From positions 1 through 5,123 of the forward strand of contig JAAXXJ010000235.1 of the NCBI GenBank assembly GCA_013334545.1: 5,123 bases of DNA, given 5' to 3'. Each line of letters starts with the position of its first letter. The first letter of the stretch is position 1. Positions 4,827-5,123 of this stretch are shown here, piece after piece. The notes below the pieces were generated by a model that searched no databases, was not told the DNA's origin, and was given only the letters and a program-made list of their open reading frames with translations. Both the position numbers and the translations under genes were made by a program. This DNA is from Nitrospirota bacterium. GTDB taxonomy: Bacteria > Nitrospirota > UBA9217.

Positions 4827-4958
4827 ATAAAAGACATGATTGACGAAATCGATCATGTACTGGTGTGTCATTGTTTCACAGTCGAGGAACAGGACTTCAT
4901 CATTAAATACGGCCATAAAGGGCAAGATGAAACGTGGAAGGGGGAAATGTGTCCATGA
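4827..4958 (+). pseudogene. C-terminal remnant of an Eco57I-like restriction-modification methylase
   Basis: In the frame ending at TGA 4956-4958 the stretch IDEIDHVL, then FTVEEQDFIIKY, resembles the extreme C-terminus of Eco57I-type restriction-modification methylases. As I recall it, those proteins end IIDEIDRVLA-x-HYGFT-x-EELDFIINYDIKYRMG. Here the tail after FII reads KYGHKGQDE, as if a few codons of NYDIKYRMG were lost or shifted. The frame is open upstream, but 4638-4780 overlaps the SIR2-like tail in another frame and is not part of this gene. No start codon with a ribosome binding site, methylase NPPY motif or nuclease motif is in view, so this is a fragment of at most about 60 residues. 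The assignment rests on motif memory, not on a search. A chance small ORF (40 residues from ATG4836) is the alternative. Confidence 0.5.
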
Positions 4959-5123
4959 TGTTCTTTGAATACAGATGGCGCTTATTCAAGCTAAACTATT
5001 GAGCTTTGCATAAGTAATGGAAAAGATTATCTGGCCCACGGTAGTTTAGACGCGTAGATGCATGACCAGAGAAGTTTCTGCGATCCTCGGATTTTACGCT
5101 CGGCAGTGCGTAGCAACTTGCCA
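4959..5123. other. Unassigned AT-leaning end of window
   Basis: I see no gene, RNA, terminator or repeat here on either strand. On the minus strand two short frames stay open from the window edge (the longer ends near 5000), but neither has recognisable motifs. This could be further degraded island DNA or the tail of a gene beginning beyond the window. Confidence 0.3.

Noticed and set aside
4638..4958. One 106-residue gene beginning at TTG4638
   Set aside because: Its first 47 codons overlap the SIR2-like C-terminus, which is better supported in another frame; only the last part from about 4827 has recognisable content, and no ribosome binding site precedes TTG4638.
1..5123. CRISPR array or transposase
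   Set aside because: No repeats of 24 bases or more with regular spacers, and no DDE, tyrosine or serine recombinase motifs on either strand.

Overview
The window reads as a bacterial chromosome fragment with two different textures. From about 1 to 3600 it is GC-rich (one line I counted is near 62% G+C) and holds housekeeping or conserved genes, all on the + strand. From about 3650 to the end it is much more AT-rich (lines counted at 38-48%) and holds the remains of defence-type genes. The order tRNA(CAT), C4 zinc-ribbon coiled-coil protein, RNase HI-family protein, type A RNase P RNA suggests a Desulfuromonadota (Geobacter-like) or Nitrospirota relative. That placement is inference from gene content; no species is claimed.

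Layout of the conserved part. A possible promoter and a strong stem-loop (2-78) precede a complete tRNA with anticodon CAT and encoded CCA (130-205), which is closed by an intrinsic terminator (275-302). The zinc-ribbon protein (316-1038) and the RNase HI-family protein (1080-1481) follow, probably co-transcribed. A 101-bp spacer made of inverted heptamer arrays (1478-1579) separates them from rnpB (1603-1969). Next are a 133-residue protein of unknown function that is an internal duplication (2107-2508) and a lipoprotein alpha/beta hydrolase of the BEM46/YfhR type (2737-3555). The RNase HI protein (RNA:DNA hybrid removal) and RNase P RNA (tRNA 5' maturation) lie side by side with a tRNA, but only the adjacency is seen; no functional link is shown.

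Layout of the accessory part. A SIR2-like gene (3729-4780) with its own good ribosome binding site is broken by a one-base loss in an A-tract near 4017-4022 and by an in-frame TAG at 4691. Restoring both gives a 350-residue protein with the GAG, FNYD, LHGS, GYSLP and NPD landmarks of the SIR2_2 NADase family used in phage defence. Directly downstream, 4827-4958 encodes what looks like the last ~40 residues of an Eco57I-like restriction-modification methylase, already degraded. I read this as the edge of a decaying defence island. No intact new defence system is visible, and the rest of the island may lie beyond 5123.

The most unusual non-coding signal is that three separate spacers in the GC-rich part are built from short tandem units of 7 or 8 bases (214-235, 1045-1076, 1478-1579), one of them as a facing inverted pair. 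The last 165 bases (4959-5123) show nothing I can name.
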